Source: Thermodesulfobacteriota bacterium | Lineage (GTDB): Bacteria; Desulfobacterota; BSN033; UBA1163 | Direction: 5' to 3' | DNA length: 14,426 nt | Assembly (NCBI GenBank): GCA_030024065.1 | Contig: JASEIE010000056.1 | Span: 1 to 14,426 of the forward strand | Shown here: positions 12,687 to 14,426 of the stretch, one piece after another | How the letters are laid out: the number at the start of each line of letters is the position of its first letter | Position numbering within the stretch: the stretch's first letter is position 1 | Made by a program: the position numbers and the translations under genes | The notes under the pieces: model-generated | Told to the model about the DNA's origin: nothing | Databases searched by the model: none | Seen by the model: the letters and a program-made list of their open reading frames with translations, nothing else

Positions 12687-13961
12687 CTATAGGGACTCCT
12701 TACGATAATCGACCGGAGGTGGATAGATGGACTTTTCAGGAGGAATATTAAATTTGGTCTTCAACTTCCCTCCCTCAATCCTCGATAACCACATCTGGGG
12801 AAATGCCTGATGGTCTTCTGCCCTCATTGTTTTGCTCCCTTGTGGGAACCAATGTCCTTCTTTCACAGATAGGCCCTCTAAGGCTTTAATGAAATCAGGC
12901 ATATCCTTTCTGCTCTTCCATCCACTCTTTTCAATCCCTGCTTTAATGAAAAAGATCTCTTCCCACTTTGACCAGTAATGAGAGCCTGTGATCACACCGG
13001 TTCCCCCAACCTCCTTACCCTCAGCATCAATATGAGCATATTCGCGAATCATCCTATGATGCGGGGTATCGAAGTCTGCAAGTGTTCTTGGAAGGTATTC
13101 GAGGGTCCAGTCTCCTTCTACGGACGTTCCTAATTTTCCAATGTCAATCCCATCGTAATTGCAGATGACTGAGAATTTTTTTCCTTTATAACCTATTTCC
13201 TGAAGTTGACGGATGAAGCCCAATGTATCTGCTCCCAGGGTAGCAAAATAGATGGCCTTCGTATCTCCTGGGATTTTGGCAAGATAGGGCATGAAGTCTT
13301 TGGTTCCAACCGGGATATTTTGGACCCCTGTAATTTTTCCCCCCGCCTCTTCTACCAGCTTTTTAAACCAATCTCGGTGGGACCATCCCCAGGCATAATC
13401 AGTATTGCAGATGAACCATTCCTTACTGATATTGTCCATCGCAAACTTGTAAGCGGCCTGGACCTGTTGTCTGACATGTGTAATTACCCGATAGACATAT
13501 CGGTTACCTTTTTCTGCTGTAATCTCCATGGCCATGCCACTGGGGAAATAAGGCGTTTTGAGCTCTTTGGCCATTGGAGCAATTCCTATACAAACCCCGG
13601 AATGGACAGAGCCCAGTACAAAATCGCATTTTTCAAGTTCTACCAGCCTCCTAAACTTTCTGATTCCGGTTGCAGGATCTGAGGCCGTATCCTCGATCAC
13701 TAACTTCACCGGTCTTCCTGCAATCCCTCCGATTTTGTTCACATATTCTACCGCACCTTTTGCAACCCTCTCAAAATCCCGTCCGTAACTTGCCAAGAAT
13801 CCAGTAGAATCAGAAGTTAACCCGATGATGATCGGTTCTTTTGCGGCGCGGAGAACGGTGGGAAAACCTAAGGCTCCTAAGGCCAATCCTCCTGCCCCCA
13901 TGGCTGTGGTCTTTAAAAATTGCCTTTTTGTAACCTTTCTAAATGAAAATTTTTTTGTCAT
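12687..13961 (-). CDS. Periplasmic substrate-binding protein of a Liv-type ABC transporter
   Basis: This protein of about 424 residues binds the solute outside the inner membrane and delivers it to LivH/LivM. The start at 13961 (MTKKFSFRKVTKRQFLKTTA) has GGGAGGAGG eight bases upstream, unlike the ATG at 14006. The N-terminus looks like a Tat-type signal, TKRQFLK with KR instead of RR, then a hydrophobic 'AMGAGGLALGALGFPTVL' and a cut after RAA. The mature part has the type I binding-protein fold: 'IIIGLTSDSTGFLASYGRDFERVAKGAVEYVNKIGGIAG' (in segments from the mature start), 'VKLVIEDTASDPATGIRKFRRLVE' and 'DFVLGSVHSGVC'. Family members bind branched-chain amino acids, amides, urea or aromatic acids; the ligand is unknown. 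The adjacent acyl-CoA ligase hints at an organic acid. Confidence 0.9.
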   Translation of the reverse strand: MTKKFSFRKVTKRQFLKTTAMGAGGLALGALGFPTVLRAAKEPIIIGLTSDSTGFLASYGRDFERVAKGAVEYVNKIGGIAGRPVKLVIEDTASDPATGIRKFRRLVELEKCDFVLGSVHSGVCIGIAPMAKELKTPYFPSGMAMEITAEKGNRYVYRVITHVRQQVQAAYKFAMDNISKEWFICNTDYAWGWSHRDWFKKLVEEAGGKITGVQNIPVGTKDFMPYLAKIPGDTKAIYFATLGADTLGFIRQLQEIGYKGKKFSVICNYDGIDIGKLGTSVEGDWTLEYLPRTLADFDTPHHRMIREYAHIDAEGKEVGGTGVITGSHYWSKWEEIFFIKAGIEKSGWKSRKDMPDFIKALEGLSVKEGHWFPQGSKTMRAEDHQAFPQMWLSRIEGGKLKTKFNIPPEKSIYPPPVDYRKESL

Positions 13962-14012
13962 TGTGATGACCTCCTCCCTTCTGGCATAAAATGAAACAGC
14001 CCCCAAAAACCC

Positions 14013-14024
14013 ATCTTATAAGAT
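14013..14024. repeat. Perfect 12-base palindrome in the leader of the binding-protein gene
   Basis: ATCTTATAAGAT is self-complementary over 12 bases and lies about 50 bases before the start at 13961. On the minus strand it is followed by GGGTTTTTGG. It could be an operator or a weak stop signal; chance is not excluded. Confidence 0.3.
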
Positions 14025-14073
14025 CCCATACCCTCTCTTGCTCCCCATCACCTCCTCTCCCATCGGAATATAT

Positions 14074-14426
14074 TTAGTCTGACCAGACTTTTTCTCGTTT
14101 ATCGACTACTCTTTTGGCCTTGTGAGTTGCTCTTTCAAGTGTATTTTCTTTTAAGATCTTTACCCTCGGAGAGACGCCCAGAAGGCTCTTCAGTCTCCTC
14201 CGAATCTCCTCAGACAATTTCTCATCAGGGGTGTCGATGCCCTCCTTCTTTTCAACCTCCACATCAAACTTATCCAGATGTTGTTCTCGATAGACGATGA
14301 CCCGATATTCTCCTGTGAGTTCTCTGGAATCCCTGACCACCTTTTCGATGTCACTGGGAAAGACATTGACGCCGGTGATGATGAGCATATCGTCGATCCT
14401 TCCATGGATATTGATCCTCGCATGGG
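14074..14426 (-). CDS. Phenylacetate-CoA ligase-type AMP-forming acyl-CoA ligase, C-terminal part (runs off the right edge)
   Basis: The last 116 residues of an acyl-adenylate-forming enzyme are visible, beginning HARINIHGRIDDMLIITGVN, then VFPSDIEKVV. This is the hinge and C-terminal lid of PaaK-type ligases, in which 'RxDDMLIxxGVNVFPxxIE' is characteristic. The end 'LGVSPRVKILKENTLERATHKAKRVVDKR' holds the region of the catalytic lysine. Such enzymes convert an aromatic or other carboxylic acid, ATP and CoA to the acyl-CoA, AMP and pyrophosphate, in the cytosol. It lies upstream of the binding-protein gene with 112 bases between, on the same strand. Phenylacetate itself is only one possible substrate; PaaK-like paralogues are common in anaerobic Desulfobacterota. 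Confidence 0.88.
   Translation of the reverse strand, partial: HARINIHGRIDDMLIITGVNVFPSDIEKVVRDSRELTGEYRVIVYREQHLDKFDVEVEKKEGIDTPDEKLSEEIRRRLKSLLGVSPRVKILKENTLERATHKAKRVVDKREKVWSD

Noticed and set aside
14076..14089. AGTCTGACCAGACT followed by TTTTT on the plus strand as a terminator
   Set aside because: The stem has only six pairs with a two-base loop, it lies at the end of a minus-strand gene, and no plus-strand gene ends nearby.
14190..14423. Second minus-strand frame at the right edge
   Set aside because: Out of frame with the clear C-terminal domain of the acyl-CoA ligase.

Overview
The window looks like a chromosome segment of an anaerobic bacterium of the Desulfobacterota (old Deltaproteobacteria) type. 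This is inferred from gene content: a siroheme sulfite reductase fused to ferredoxin clusters, TusA and YedF sulfur/selenium carriers, a YeiH-type sulfite/sulfate exporter, a zinc methyltransferase of the MtaA/UroD group, and a Liv transporter next to a phenylacetate-CoA-ligase-type enzyme. Palindromic repeats of the GTCATTCC and GGGGACAG kinds also fit. G+C looks moderate by eye. No tRNA, rRNA, CRISPR array or transposase was seen.

Layout: (1) Positions 1-908 hold two divergent genes, the start of a metallo-beta-lactamase-fold protein (minus) and an HD-domain phosphohydrolase (plus). (2) Positions 975-2033 hold a radical SAM/SPASM enzyme (minus) whose last codons lie inside a perfect palindromic repeat. 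(3) Positions 2034-2531 are an unusual intergenic region. It has promoters on both strands, an ideal Shine-Dalgarno sequence before a very short plus-strand ORF, strong hairpins, and an overlapping minus-strand ORF of 75-81 codons. (4) Positions 2532-4145 are a plus-strand pair, yedF and an exported transglutaminase-like protein. (5) Positions 4158-7879 are a minus-strand sulfite block: YeiH-type exporter, tandem-duplicated sulfite reductase with ferredoxin domain, TusA-like carrier, and the broken tail of a ThiF/MoeB-type adenylyltransferase. Two repeat elements interrupt this block. (6) Positions 7936-14426 are a minus-strand operon: acyl-CoA ligase (partial), substrate-binding protein, LivH, LivM, LivG, LivF, UroD/MtaA-type methyltransferase and a second TusA-like carrier, closed by a stem-loop terminator.

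Working together (inference): the last operon imports a small organic solute, may activate an acid to its CoA ester, and carries a zinc methyltransferase that may move a methyl group to or from a corrinoid or thiol. It ends with a TusA-like protein closely related to the one beside the sulfite reductase. The two minus-strand blocks could therefore form one route in which sulfur from an imported organosulfur compound is handed to TusA-like carriers, and sulfite is either exported by the YeiH protein or reduced. No sequence feature fixes the substrate. The strongest leads are the two-copy sulfite reductase with two siroheme-type cysteine sets, the matched pair of TusA paralogues lacking the second proline of CPxP, the extended YeiH protein, and the region upstream of yedF.
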